From positions 713,502-777,501 of the forward strand of contig MU006220.1 in NCBI GenBank assembly GCA_010093685.1: a DNA stretch of 64,000 nucleotides, read 5' to 3'. Each line of letters starts with the position of its first letter. The first letter of the stretch is position 1. A program made the position numbers and the translations under genes. The stretch comes from Ophiobolus disseminans (lineage: Eukaryota; Ascomycota; Dothideomycetes; Pleosporales; Phaeosphaeriaceae). The notes below the pieces were generated by a model, which saw only the letters and a list, made by a program, of their open reading frames with translations, searched no databases and was not told the DNA's origin. This document shows positions 9,292 through 20,711 of the stretch, piece by piece.

Positions 9292-10070
9292 TCATGACAC
9301 GCTGAATGACTCTCCGCACCCGCATTGCTCCGCTGTGTCATTATTAGTCTCCGGCTTCGATGCGCAGGGGCGATGTACTCACTGATGTTTGGATTCCTGA
9401 AGATGAAGCGCTCGTTCAGCTTATCCGAGAGCCAGTCCATCTCGCTCCCGATAATGTTTAGCAGCGCTTTGTTGTCAATCAGAACCTTGACGCCATCCTG
9501 CTCGACCTGCTCATCCAGCATGGACGGCTTGTCCACGTACTCCAAGTGATAGGCCAGCCCGGAGCAACCCTTTGCCCTTGTGCCAATTCGAATGAGCTTC
9601 GGCTCCGGCTGGTTTAGCAGGTCCCGGAGGTGCTGAACAGCCGAAGGCGAGAGCTTGATGGTCGCTTTGCGGGGTCCAAAGTTGTATCTTCGCGGTCGCA
9701 GAGGCTTACTGGGGGCTGGCTGGCTCTTTTGCGCTTCGCCTTCTGGTATGCTCACCATTGGCTGTTCTTGTTGTGCAGGTTGTCTTTGCTGTTCTGGCGC
9801 CATCCGCAACGACGCGAACGTCTTTGGTTGTGATGTTTCGCCGGCTATTGAGGTATCCGGTACACCAGCATTGCGAGGCGGTGGCGGCGGAGGGTACAAC
9901 GAATGTGGTTGGTATGCAGTTGCGGTCTGCATCTGTCTCTTAGCCGACTGGCGATTTGTCGCAGACGACGAGAAACTTTGGACGCATTGCGGACATCTCC
10001 GGGAGGGGGTGAGTCGTAGGAATGCGGAAGATGAGCGCGCGAGCGCCCCGGTAGTGCGCGGTATCGACAT
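9292..10070 (-). CDS. isa1: A-type iron-sulfur assembly protein Isa1
   Basis: Exon 1 is 10070-9383 and exon 2 is 9332-9292, separated by a 50-nt intron (GTGAGT donor, ACACAG acceptor): 242 aa. The first 130 residues are a Ser/Arg presequence and a Pro/Gln-rich linker. The HesB/IscA fold follows: KATIKLSPSAVQHLRDLL, RIGTRAKGCSGLAYHLEY, FIFRNPNITEQCGCGESF. The three ligand cysteines are C169, C233 and C235; the last two come only from the small second exon. Without splicing the frame runs on for about 150 meaningless residues across the Dabb gene. Isa1 acts in mitochondrial 4Fe-4S cluster formation. Confidence 0.93.
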
Positions 10071-10547
10071 GGTCGTAGAGATATCGTATGAGTTACGGCG
10101 GTCTGAAGTCTGAGAGCATGCGGTGATTTGTAAAGGCGAGGTTCAGGTGCCACATTCACAAGGCTATGTCATCCGCGGCAAATCCCGGCTCAAAAGCGAC
10201 GTGACAATCAGGGTCGCCTGATTGGCCCATGATTCACGAGTCGTCCCTTCACATTCGGAATGTCGGAATGACTCTTGTCACTCATTAGCCACCCCACCCA
10301 ACATGAGACGAGGTAGAGGGCCTTTGCGTAGAAAGGTTTTACACCATCTTATTCATCGCACACAATGTCTAGGGCGAACTAGCGTGAGACTACTTGCTTT
10401 ACCAGTTAGTCCAAGTAACCTTCCGACAACAGCCCCGTCGGCACCGTCATTGTGCGTGTATCTAGCATTCCATGTATCCGTCATCGTGTCCGTCGTCCAC
10501 ACTCCCTTCGAGACACCGCTTAATCATTTCGTCTATACACCCAGCAT
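10071..10547. other. Intergenic between isa1 and ureohydrolase
   Basis: Promoter of isa1 and 3' flank of the agmatinase-like gene. Nothing else recognisable. Confidence 0.5.
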
Positions 10548-12191
10548 CTAGAGCTCGATAGCCTCCTTCTTGCCAGAACCCATACCGCTCAGCGGTCCCT
10601 TTAGGACCATCAGAGTCATAACCTCGTACAAGGTGTCCTATGTACCGTCAGTATTTGTCCAACTCTATCGTGGGTTCGACCTACAGCAGCGGCCATGGTA
10701 GTCAGCTCAGCATTGGTGTCATAAGCAGGGGCTACCTCGACTATGTCGGCGGCGATGAGGTTGATGCCCTCGAGACCACGGATGATGGTGCGGAGCTCAC
10801 GCGTACTCCATCCACCAGTCTCGGGTGTTCCCGTGGCAGGAGCGACTTTGACTTGTCAGCGACACCTCCATATCCTCACAAGCAGAGAAGACTCACAAGC
10901 TGGGTCAAGGGTATCGATGTCGATACTGAGGTACACAGGCTTCTCGGTGCCGACTCTGTCCCTGATCTTCTTGATGATACCATCGGTACCGATCTTGTCA
11001 ATCTCCCTGGCCTCAACGATCTGAAAGCCACAGTAGCCGTCGTTCTCGTAGTCAGATGGTCCAGACAGCGTCGTGCGGATGCCAGCGTGGATGTTGGAGT
11101 CGTTAGCGAGGAGACCCTCCTGCGCGGCGTGGAAGAAGTAGGTGCCGTGGTTGATGCTGGCTTGCTCGCTGGGAGAGCCACCAAAGACCTTGGGCTTCCA
11201 AGTGTCACTTCATAGGCTGTTAGTGTCGCGCGAGGATGTTATTGATCGGGAAGAGCTTACAGATGGCTGTCGAAGTGGATGACACTGACTGGGCCGTACT
11301 CGCTGGAGTTTGATGTTAGTCTCAGAGACAGGATAAAAGCGAGTGGTGTTTCTTTATTTCTTACCGGTTGATCGAGCGCAACAAAGGAAGAGTGATGGTG
11401 TGATCACCTCCAAGCGTGATCAAGCGAGGAAGAGTCTTGCCCTTCTTTGAGGGTCCGGGCTTATCGGCGTCGGTGTGGGGAGCTCGGCTCAACAGCAGGT
11501 TGTGGCCTTCCTCAATCTGCTGGAGCGCATACGCGTTGTCGTACCTATTCATTCATGTCAGTAACAAGCTTGTGGACAAAGATCCTCATACACGAAAACT
11601 TACGAAGTGACTGGGATATCACCGCAATCAATAACCCGCGCCCATGAGTCGAACGGGTTCGCTTTGAGTGGGACATTGTATCCGCCGCTAAATCCAAGCT
11701 TTCGTGAGCCTTAATGCCCACAAAGAGCCAAAAGTAAGCATGTGAATGCTTCAGGAAACATACTAGAGATTGAGGCGGCGAGAACCTTGTCTAATGCCGC
11801 TGGGCCCGAAGCGAGCTCCTGGACGGTATGAAGTGCCAGTGTCAAAGGGAGCACCTGTGGACGTGTCAGACAACAGTCACTCCAGCGTAACATGCTCTCC
11901 TACCAATGAATGCGATGTCGAACTTTGCGTGTGTGGACAAGCAAGGGCTGTAAGGAAGGCGACCGAATGTAGAGATACCAGAGAACACAGAGTCCGCCTG
12001 CCCAAGGGTCAATTGCTGCTTCATATCTAAATTTCTATGCGTTGAGTTCTGACCTGAGTTCCGCCGTCTCCAGGAAGAGTGTTGTACCACAGCTTCTCAA
12101 GTGGGCCAGTCAATGGCTCTTGGTCGTGGTCGTGGTCGCCGTGCGCAGCTACGGCTGCCGCGAAGCTGAGAACAGCTGAAAAGAGCTTCAT
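10548..12191 (-). CDS. Secreted agmatinase-like ureohydrolase, nine exons
   Basis: Exons: 12191-12054, 11997-11904, 11854-11764, 11687-11604, 11544-11365, 11302-11261, 11207-10897, 10851-10685, 10637-10548. All junctions are GT-AG and the frame closes at 398 aa. The start MKLFSAVLSFAAAVAAHGDH is a clear signal peptide, with a His/Asp-rich HGDHDHD right after it. Ureohydrolase metal motifs are all present: LITLGGDHTITLPLL, VIHFDSHLDTW, YLSIDIDTLDPA. Also present are GARFGPSGIRQGSRRL and ADIVEVAPAYD. The family hydrolyses agmatine or related guanidino compounds using two Mn ions; the actual substrate and destination (extracellular or vacuolar) are not shown by the sequence. Confidence 0.92.
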
Positions 12192-13344
12192 TTTCGGGAG
12201 AATTGAAGCAGGAATTGAGAACTGGAGGTAGTACGGCTTAGAAGGAGAGAGGAAGACGCGGGAAATTGACTGTAAATAGCTGTGCGAAGCTCCAGCCTTC
12301 AGTATCAGCCATCATGTTGACGAGCTCCTGTTAGGTAAACGAATTTTAGGTAAACAGCTTGAAGCTACCCTTGTCGATTACGTCGTATGCAGGTGCAGCA
12401 GCATGTTGCCTCCAATCGGTTAGTAGATCTTGAGTGGCTTTAGACTCCGGCACTTTCTGGGATCTGTCATCAGATGCGCTCCCACGGAGCAGTAGAGTTG
12501 GAAAGCAAGTTCCAAGTTGCAAGTAAAGCTTTTAAAGGTATTGCTTCGAGACGACTAATCCTCTTATCCCGCATGCCAGAAGCACCTTGATGTCTTCTAC
12601 AAACCAGCCATCAATTGTACCTTCTTAGGATAGCCTCAATGTAGGCGGAATCGAGCCGTTACTGGTCAGCTCCGACTTAGCCCCGCCATGTGCGATGACG
12701 GCGAACCGACGGAGCATGGCTATGAAGTTGACCAATAGACTTTGAAAGAGGCATGCCGTAAGGTTGATATTCATCGTCTTGTGTTTCGGTCTTATCTGCA
12801 GTGGGACAAGTTGCTAGTTCCCAGCAACTTATGCAGGCAGTATGCTTCCGCTGCAGCTCTTACGTTTTGCCATTCTGCAGTCAACTTTTGATACTGCGAA
12901 GAGACCGAGGCTTCAAGATCGGGTGCAGTCAAGAGCTGGGCTCGGATGGCTTCCTCGATACACAGTTCGACAGTGCACCTGCCGCGCATGCTCGCCAAAC
13001 CGGCGGTCAGGACGTGAACGTGCAGCCGGGAACCGGCCTGCGTGCTCAAGATAAGGTTAACGGTTCGTTGGTGGGTTCTGCGCCTGCATAATATGTCATC
13101 GCATGGGCCATTTGCAGCGTGGGGAATGCATGAAGCGGAGAAGGGATGAGGTGAGGTTCAGATCTTTGACTAGGGTCGAGATACTGCTTCAACGCTAATG
13201 CGCCACTAACGATCTTCGGGCAGTAATTAACAGCGAATGCATATCGCCTTCGGATAGCTATCTATCTCTATTTGCCGTCTTTCCTTTTTCCTAAACACCG
13301 TGCCCAATAGTTGCGATGTTGCCATCGATGGCCGGGATGGCAAC
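12192..13344. other. Intergenic 1.15 kb
   Basis: Promoter of the ureohydrolase gene and 3' flank of the MATE gene. A minus-strand frame around 12792-12989 reads like protein for about 65 residues. It lacks a strong start, and I did not call it. Confidence 0.45.
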
Positions 13345-14967
13345 TCAATTGTACGGAGCGTTCGGCGCAACACCTTCTGGAACGCCCAACTCTGCCCTGT
13401 CGTCTGAATCCATCCGCTCAAATGCCTTCTTGACTTGGTAGTCCCAGTTGCTCCAAGCAACGATTGCCCACTCCCCAAAGCCAACGAGATACAGAGCAAT
13501 GCACTGACCCACCCACAAGCCTCCCAAACCCCAGCCGTGGAAAGCAAGCCAGATACCCAATGGCAAAGCTCCACAGTAATAGCTCACGATGTTGACGGTA
13601 GCTCCAATGTGCTGTCTGCCCATTCCTCTCAGCGCGCCGCCACAGCTGCCGTTCAACCCGTCTGCGATCTGGAACAACGCGACGTAGGGCATGACCTGAG
13701 CAGTGAGCCTGATAACCTCAATATCGTCGTTGAAAATTTTCGCATAGAAGTCCTTCACGCCCATGAGTATGGCAAGGACGATGGCGCCGAGCACCATGCT
13801 CAAGACAGCTGCTGTGTTGGCGGCTCTAGCAGCGCCCTTCGCGTTGCGCGCTCCAAGAAGATTGCCCACCCGCGAGGAAGTGGCGACTCCCACTCCAAAC
13901 GGGATGGTGTTCATGACCTGGTCGGTGGTCATGATGACACTCTGGGCAGCCAGCGGTATTGTGCCAAGCTTCCCAGCCACAAGAGCGACAATCTCAAATG
14001 CCCACCACTCGGTGCCTACATGTATCACTCCAAGGAAGGCAAGGCGCGCAAAAGTCCCCAGGTTTTGTAAGCACTTGCGATCCCAGCCTCCCCAACGGCC
14101 CCATCCATCGACGAAGCGCGCGTAGGCGAGAAGCAGGAGGAATGAGACCCAGTAGGCTATTCCAGTCGCGAGCGGTGCGCCGAGCAAGCCCATCTGGAAT
14201 GTGTAGACGAAGAGGTAGTTCAGTCCAGCGCTCAGCGGGGACGTGATTAGGAGGACGTAGGTACCGGGCCTCATGATTTCTGCTTTTGTCAGCCATTGAA
14301 GTCTTACATTGCCAGTAGCTTACATACCTTGAGCTTGCAAGTACTTCTTGAGCGCCTCAAAGAATATGTAGCCAATTCCACCAGGAGCGAGTACGGAGAG
14401 AAACTTTGCAGAATCGCGCGCAATGTATTCCTCTTGACCGAGAGCTCGGAATATTGGCGCCGAGCAGAACCATAGGACGGCGATGGGGATGTAGAACACA
14501 GAGAGGACGACGAAGGAGCGCTGAAGGATGATTCCAAGGTCATGAGGATTCTTGCTTCCAGTGAAACTTGCTGAGGCCAGCGTGTCGATTGCTGTGGTTC
14601 CTCCAAGCGCAATGAGCCAACCAGTGGCCATTGCAAACATGTAGGAAAATGCAGCTGTAGCCAGAGCTTCAGGCGACAAGCGTCCCACAATCAAGACCGA
14701 AATGGTCTGGAGGGAATTTTGGAGCGCATATGCCAGGATTACAGGTAGCGATCCTTTTAGTAGAACCCAGAACTCTCGCAAGATGAGCTGAAATTTGGAT
14801 GCCGTCTCATCTTCCAGCTCGTAGGTTTCTCCAGTAGACCACTCGTCATGTTGCGTTTGTGGAAGGAGAGATGCGCGCTCATCTGGTGAAATCCCCGCTT
14901 CTGAGGCCTTGGATTTCCGGAAGAAATTGGGCAACCAAGATTGTGATTTGCTCGTCTCGTGCGCCAT
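13345..14967 (-). CDS. MATE-family efflux transporter
   Basis: Exons 14967-14328 and 14279-13345 (48-nt intron, GTATGT donor) give 524 aa. I start at MAHETSKSQSW (14967), since the upstream in-frame extension is hydrophobic and non-typical. A soluble N-terminus of about 75 residues is followed by two MatE halves with about 12 membrane segments. Family landmarks include LPVILAYALQNSLQTISVLI, LGGTTAIDTLASASFTGSKN, KKYLQAQ at the exon end, AQSVIMTTDQVMNTIPFGV and GVATSSRVGNLLGARN. MATE proteins export organic cations or drugs by H+ or Na+ antiport. Fungal members of this Erc1-like group are often linked to tolerance of toxic amino-acid analogues; the substrate here is unknown. Confidence 0.92.
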
Positions 14968-16225
14968 ATTGGAAGCTTTTGAAAACAAGAACAATGCGTA
15001 GCCAAATTGACACACCAGGGCACAGCTTTTCCAATATAAGAGGATATCAGCGTATGACGACTGGCGCCATACGATGCGAAAGGAAAGTAGATAGCATATC
15101 CTACATGGAGAAAACTCCACCCCAGCGAGTGGATGCTGATAGAGTGGGATGACAGTACTGTTTACCGCACCAAAGATACAGCCTATAACCGGTGTAATCG
15201 CGGACTTATCGACCTACCACAAAGGTATAATACATGCAAGGAGGACCGATGAAGCATGATGCATATCGCTCTAGGCTCTTTTGACAACGGGAAATCGGGT
15301 GGATCGGTGACTGGATGCATGTGCTGCGGTAGTCTTATCGACTTGCATCCTCCGCTCTTTGACTAAGGCTCTGCGGTAAGTTTTACGTGACGTGAGCAAG
15401 TGGTCAGAGCGGACATGAATCCAATCAGCGGTGCGTGATGTTATGGCGTGAATCTGTATCATGATGGCGGACTCGAGCATCGGCCGTGTCCAAGGTTCTT
15501 CTGAGAGTGAACGCTTGCCTACACCTTTTTCAGGATGGCATATCGTATGGCGCCGGCGAGAATCAATGCTATGCGCAGAGATGCATGTGGGTCTGATTTT
15601 GCTGTCAAGAGTTTCGATTAGCGAGTGTGCCGTCGGAAGTGTCGGGTGTTTGGCCTTTCCTAACCTGGTAGGATCAGCATCACGCTATTCCAACACACGA
15701 GAACTCCAATACAGACTTCTGCTATGATCCGCATTGCAATGGTGGTTGCAAATGATTCTTGGGCCAGCAGAGACGTCTCCGTCGGAACGTGCGAGTTGTT
15801 GCTGCCCTCTGCAACAAAACATGCCAAATCGTGGGTCAAGTCGCTGTGCCGTACCTAGGGAACATGGTAAGTAATCTTGAATTTTCCTGTACATGGCCGA
15901 ACAGTTTGAGCAGTGCGATTGCAGATGTATGCTGTTGCGCTTCATTGTAGCGCGTGCGTACGCGACTTCAATTAGTGCCAACACTTCAAGTTCTTGCAAC
16001 AACCACAGCTCAATCCTTGCTTCATCCAGCTCATGTTTCATTGGCCAGATTTTCCAAATGGTAGCTACTGCCTATCCTGATGTGAGTACTCGTTACATCT
16101 AAAATCTCTCCCAAAGCCTGTTCCCACCCCACCTCACCTCAACACTGTGAAATTCCTCATACAAAACTCATGCAAACAGCCATACAAGCGCCAAACTCGC
16201 GCGTATTCAATCCGCATTCGCCCTC
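14968..16225. other. Intergenic 1.26 kb
   Basis: Upstream region of the MATE gene plus the 3' flank of the next minus-strand ORF. Scattered short frames on both strands show no family resemblance or start context. No repeat noted. Confidence 0.5.
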
Positions 16226-16735
16226 TTAAATCGTCGCAAAGAGCCTGACCCCATCTCGATAGCCCGCAAGACCTTCCGGCGCGAGCCCACGTTTCTCCTT
16301 CCCTTTCCTGCTTCTCTGGGCGGTCGCAAAGATACTTTTCTTTAAATTGAAAAAGGATTTCCTGTACAAAACCGTACTCTTGTCTTGTACATTCTGTGGC
16401 TTCGCGACACGACCCTCGACGTCCCATGTGCGAGCGCGGCGTTGGAGAAAGTTTAGCGACTTCAATGTTGAGGAGCCGGAATGAGACGATTTGACCGGAC
16501 TGGATTGTTGTTGATCGTGGTTCTGCGGGCTGTGTGGTGTTGCTCTGGGTTCAGGAGTGAGAGGCCAGTTCGCGGCATCGTGTCCTTCTGGAGTACTGGC
16601 GTCTTCCGAGCCTCTCGAAAAACCATTCGGCGGTGTGCGGTTTAATATGGCGCGGTTAGACATGTCGCTGGCACTTGGTAATCCTGGGACACTATGGTCA
16701 TCTGCATCATGGCCGGGCACGTCTTGCGATGCCAT
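16226..16735 (-). CDS. Unknown protein; ORF in same frame as the upstream ORF
   Basis: 169 codons from the ATG at 16735 (MASQDVPGHDADDHSVPG). The N-terminal half is disordered, rich in Ser/Pro/His. The C-terminus is basic and more ordered-looking (STLKSLNFLQRRARTWDVEG, SFFNLKKSIFATAQRSRKGK). It begins 18 nt after the TAG that ends the 343-aa ORF 5' of it, in the same reading frame. It may be the C-terminal part of that protein (via splicing or readthrough) or a separate gene. I do not recognise the family. Confidence 0.45.
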   Translation of the reverse strand: MASQDVPGHDADDHSVPGLPSASDMSNRAILNRTPPNGFSRGSEDASTPEGHDAANWPLTPEPRATPHSPQNHDQQQSSPVKSSHSGSSTLKSLNFLQRRARTWDVEGRVAKPQNVQDKSTVLYRKSFFNLKKSIFATAQRSRKGKEKRGLAPEGLAGYRDGVRLFATI

Positions 16736-16753
16736 GAACGTTGCCTGGTCTTC

Positions 16754-17785
16754 CTAGGTCAGGCGCGCAAGCTCCGCCTTGTGTTTACAATCCTTTATCA
16801 AGGCGATCATCGCCGACTCAATGTCTGGACTTTTGCAGATTTCTTTCATCACACCATCGATGTAGACCCAATGCTCGGCTATTGATGTCATGGCTGCTTG
16901 TGCTTGCGCGAGAGATGGAGATGGGCGAGCAGGTTCCAATATGCGTTCTTGGAGCTGTGCGCTACGCTCATCGTCCAGAAGAGGGATCGAACTGTGGGCG
17001 TCATTCGTGTTCATGTTCGTGCTGCCGGGATCGATATCGTTGGGAGCCGTTACGGATCTTTCGCCGCACTGAAGTGTTGTCAGATCAAACGGTGACACCG
17101 CAAGAGGAGGCAAAACCCTTGGCTTGTCCTCGTCACGTAGAGTTGCGCTCGATAGAGGGCGTGAGAAGTTGGCTATTACCTCCTCGCCCACAGGTCTCAA
17201 CGATCCTGGGCTACCCCGCTCGAGCGTCTCTTCTTTTGAGTGCTTTGGGATCGGAGATTGACGATGAAGGCTTGTGCCCTGTGACGACGTATCAGGTTCT
17301 TCCTGTATGAGACTCAAACGTGTCGGATTATGTGTATCGGTTGGGGTTGTGCGCGCGTTCCCTATATCATCAAGGTCGTCCTTTATCAGAGGGCTAAGGC
17401 GTCTATTGCTTGCTTTCTTCTTGATGAGAAGCCTGCGCTTTCTTGGTATAACCACTGCATCAAGCATGTCGCCGTCTTTGGTCCAAGGGCTTGGTACCGG
17501 ATCATCCAGCAACGGCAATGCTCCAGACATGCATCCTAAGTCCGATGCAGCAGAGTCAGGTCGGTTAACCGAAAGAAATGCCGGCAGCGGTACCCTCGAT
17601 GCGCCATTCGTAAGATTCACATGGGAAGAAGACGGTGTGGTTAGGATTCTGCGTAGGTCGCGCTGTGCAGGTGTGTCCACAGGTCTCGAGGGCCGAGTTG
17701 ACGATCCTGATGATTGGGACGTTACGCGTCGGCGTGGGCTAATCTTTGAGCCATCAAGGCTGCGACGCCATTTGGAACAATCCAT
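16754..17785 (-). CDS. Unknown disordered protein with C-terminal helical segment
   Basis: 343 codons from the ATG at 17785 (MDCSKWRRSLDGSKISPRRR). A likely 5'-UTR intron (GTGAGT donor near 17836, TTACAG acceptor just before the ATG) sits upstream. Most of the protein is low-complexity and charged, with basic patches (VIPRKRRLLIKKK) and LPLLDD/IPLLDD repeats. The last 60 residues look ordered: AQAAMTSIAEHWVYIDGVMK and IESAMIALIKDCKHKAEL. The stop is TAG at 16756-16754, and the frame stays open beyond it. Unknown function; the basic patches suggest a nuclear protein, but that is only a guess. Confidence 0.6.
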   Translation of the reverse strand: MDCSKWRRSLDGSKISPRRRVTSQSSGSSTRPSRPVDTPAQRDLRRILTTPSSSHVNLTNGASRVPLPAFLSVNRPDSAASDLGCMSGALPLLDDPVPSPWTKDGDMLDAVVIPRKRRLLIKKKASNRRLSPLIKDDLDDIGNARTTPTDTHNPTRLSLIQEEPDTSSQGTSLHRQSPIPKHSKEETLERGSPGSLRPVGEEVIANFSRPLSSATLRDEDKPRVLPPLAVSPFDLTTLQCGERSVTAPNDIDPGSTNMNTNDAHSSIPLLDDERSAQLQERILEPARPSPSLAQAQAAMTSIAEHWVYIDGVMKEICKSPDIESAMIALIKDCKHKAELARLT

Positions 17786-18323
17786 TCTACAACTGTAAGT
17801 GACATGTATACACTCAGCTAATACACGCACTCACTTGTAAAAGTTGATACTGTGTACGGATAAACCAGGCGCCCTAAGCTGTAACGGGTGGAAAAGCGAT
17901 AGACACAATTGATAAGGCGAATGGGTAACGATAAAATCATGTGTTGTCAAGCGAATTGATGGAAAACGTGAGTATAAGTTAGTGTCGGTAGCGATGGATG
18001 GTCGTTTGGCGGACTAAGAACCGAGAAGTGATGTTCGCGACCGTATGTAATGTTCCGGAAGGTGTTCATTTGACCAGTGCCTTCCTTAACTTCAACACGA
18101 CTGCCACGATGTTCGAAAAGCAGTCGCGCCCATCTCTCAATGAACGAACGGGGTATCCGAATGACACTCTTGAATGATCGCCCTGGAACTGCTCGCAGCA
18201 CTGAAGCTTTTCGGTTATCATGCGCATCGTGGCACTCTACATCTTCCCTCTGAAGTGACAAGTATGTGCTGGCTGGACTCACTACTACCTTCGTGCGGCT
18301 TCAAGCGCTGTGTATCTCGCGCA
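17786..18323. other. Intergenic, 5' flank of unknown gene / 3' flank of HET gene
   Basis: Includes the probable 5'-UTR intron noted for the downstream ORF. A minus-strand frame at 17947-18282 has no recognisable content. Confidence 0.45.
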
Positions 18324-20135
18324 TCAAACTAGCCCTACCACTACTACTTGCTCCTCTCTCTCGATGACTGCCTCTCCACGCATAATGCCGTGAACATAAA
18401 CATCACAAACAAGGTGATACCTTCGACTCTTAGTATCTGATCCCTCCAAAAAGGAAATATTCTGAGGTCTGATCACGAAAGGTACACGCCCACCACCAAA
18501 GATGTGGACTTCATCTCCTTCTTGTACGTCTGGAGAGCCCATGCCGATGTAGCCCTTTGTAGTGATGAAGAATACATGGTTCGGTACAAGACCATGAAGA
18601 GATAGAGTCAAGCGGCTATGCGTGCCTTTCTCAACGTAGGCGTCGAAGTCGTCCTTGTGGTAGTACTTGGGCACTCCCTTTGGCAATTCTGCCATGATTA
18701 AGTTGCCGAGAACTGTCCTCCAAAAGGCGTCATTCAGTGTTCCTCCGCTGACATAATCTCCTTCGAGATCACTGCTACACGATGCTTGGTATTCCTCCAG
18801 GATGCGACGGGACTGAACGATGGTTTCCCTGACCCTCTCGTCGTCGATTTCATCTTCAATTTTCACGTGGTATACTTCGCCGACCTTTTGTACGCGGTCG
18901 ATCAATATGCCAGATAAAGACAAGGTCTTGTCATCCTTCGAAGCCTCGAGCCGAAAATTTAGTCCTTTGGACGCTGTCCAACGAAGGTAGCGGTGGGAGT
19001 GCTGCCACCATTTCGTCTGTCGCTTCCCGATGGCGCTGGAACTCGCGAAATCAACAGCCCAAGTTGGTAGATCAGGAGTGATATGTTGCAGTTCTCGTGC
19101 ACCAAGAAGCGACCTGAGATCTTTGTCGATTCGTATCAGATCTAGTGTCACCCTTGCGAACAGCGTTGCTGGGGTGATGCTATAGCTAACGTCCCGAACA
19201 GCAGGAAATTTAGATAAGCTGCTCGAAGGAAGCAATCCTGCAAGACCGTACACTTTGTCTCGTGGATCTGTTGACTGTCGATATCTCCATCGCATGAGAA
19301 CGTTCAGCGGACCCTCTCCGGACCGTGCGATACTCAAGCCTCTTACAGGATATAAGAAGTTACTCGTCAGCTGCTCGTACTCCGTGGCGACTTCTTCACT
19401 AGGGATTTCGCAAAGCCAGCCTTGACAGAGGTTCAATGCTGCAAGCTCGATAGTCTTTAGCGGCAGTCTAAGTGGTCCCCAGTGTAAGGTTGCTTCATAT
19501 GGTAGTGAGGCTTCTTGCAAAGTCCACACGCGCGACCACCAGGGGTTACCGCCCATTATCAGCGCCTCGAATGCCTTCCGGGCTCGTTTTCCGGCGCCGT
19601 CGTGGGTGACGAAAGTATGAACTTTGGTGAGATAACTTTTGTCATATGCCATGATGTGAATGAAGTCCATAGCGACCTTGGCATCCACTGTCGAGAATTG
19701 CCTGTCGCTGGGTATCTCGCCTAACCAAATTACACACTGAGTACACTTCCTATAGATTGTCCGCATGAGGCTCACTTGGTGCGACTTTTCAATATCATCG
19801 AGCTGATTGATACACACTTGATCGACCCATAGAGTCCGCGTCTCGTCGCTATCTCGCAGATTCTGGAAGGCAACGTGAAGAGGCTGAGTGATTTCAACGT
19901 TGTAGCCGGAAATCTTCACGGTACGCGGGCTAAGCAGGTCTCCCCAGACGTAGGAGAGCGCTTCAAAGCTACGACCGCCATTTAGGGTTATGATGCGGCA
20001 TTCCAGAGTAATGGGGTCGAGACCAGATCCAGGCAGGAGATCGACGACACGGATTTGGTCACCGTGGATGGGAAAGGCATGCTGAAGACTGCCAGTGAGT
20101 GGGGAGGCATTAGAAGAAGACAGCGGCTGCGCCAT
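18324..20135 (-). CDS. HET (heterokaryon incompatibility) domain protein
   Basis: Single exon, 603 aa, ATG at 20135. The HET domain spans roughly residues 50-210. It shows the usual three blocks: RSFEALSYVWGD (about 55-66), TLWVDQVCINQLDDIEKSHQ (about 105), and WWSRVWTLQEASLP with IYRKCTQCVIWLGE between. The rest is a typical HET C-terminus ending in VFFITTKGYIGMGSPDVQEG and a short strand-rich segment (DEVHIFGGGRVPFVIRP). Such proteins can trigger cell death during hyphal fusion of unlike strains, but most paralogs have no assigned role, and no partner gene (SesB, NLR, prion-like) is adjacent. Confidence 0.92.
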   Translation of the reverse strand: MAQPLSSSNASPLTGSLQHAFPIHGDQIRVVDLLPGSGLDPITLECRIITLNGGRSFEALSYVWGDLLSPRTVKISGYNVEITQPLHVAFQNLRDSDETRTLWVDQVCINQLDDIEKSHQVSLMRTIYRKCTQCVIWLGEIPSDRQFSTVDAKVAMDFIHIMAYDKSYLTKVHTFVTHDGAGKRARKAFEALIMGGNPWWSRVWTLQEASLPYEATLHWGPLRLPLKTIELAALNLCQGWLCEIPSEEVATEYEQLTSNFLYPVRGLSIARSGEGPLNVLMRWRYRQSTDPRDKVYGLAGLLPSSSLSKFPAVRDVSYSITPATLFARVTLDLIRIDKDLRSLLGARELQHITPDLPTWAVDFASSSAIGKRQTKWWQHSHRYLRWTASKGLNFRLEASKDDKTLSLSGILIDRVQKVGEVYHVKIEDEIDDERVRETIVQSRRILEEYQASCSSDLEGDYVSGGTLNDAFWRTVLGNLIMAELPKGVPKYYHKDDFDAYVEKGTHSRLTLSLHGLVPNHVFFITTKGYIGMGSPDVQEGDEVHIFGGGRVPFVIRPQNISFLEGSDTKSRRYHLVCDVYVHGIMRGEAVIEREEQVVVVGLV

Positions 20136-20711
20136 TCAGAGGTTCAAACCGAAAACCGGTTCAGCATGGCACTGTAAATTGAAAAGTGGGCAGTGTGTCG
20201 CCAAAGGGAAAGGCTGAGCTCCGTAGGCATTTGACAACCACCACCTGCAGTCTAGATGACTAATCACATAGTAAGCATCATTCTGTTCTTTCCATTCACA
20301 ACCACTCTCTCGGCAAGTCGCGACAACTGGAAATATACAGAATATCCTGTCTGTGTACAGAGATTTCAAGACTTTCAAACTGCTATTTTATACATAGATG
20401 TAGTCGTCAAGCTTGTCTTTTTTTCTTCGGCTTTCACGACTTGCCGAGAGCCACTATTACTACATTCAAACAATGACCCTAGATCACATTATAACTCGAA
20501 AGAAGCTTTTCGCACAACATTCATTACCAATTGCATAATCGACAATATTCTAAAAACTTTGCACATCACTAGCTCAATGACCGAAGTACGCCGTTGCAGG
20601 AAGGAATTCATCTCGTATTGAATGAACATCATTAGAGGATATACAGAGACATGTACACATGGCCATTACTCGCTACGAACACAGTCTCCCGTTCCCACCC
20701 AACCCATTCGA
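20136..20711. other. Intergenic, AT-rich
   Basis: Promoter of the HET gene on the left; the right part is the 3' flank of the small hydrophilic gene. AT-rich around 20400-20640. No gene seen. Confidence 0.5.

Noticed and set aside
12792..13049. Minus-strand frame reading like a short helical protein
   Set aside because: It begins at TTG, the first ATG leaves 66 codons, and there is no leader, TATA or similarity.
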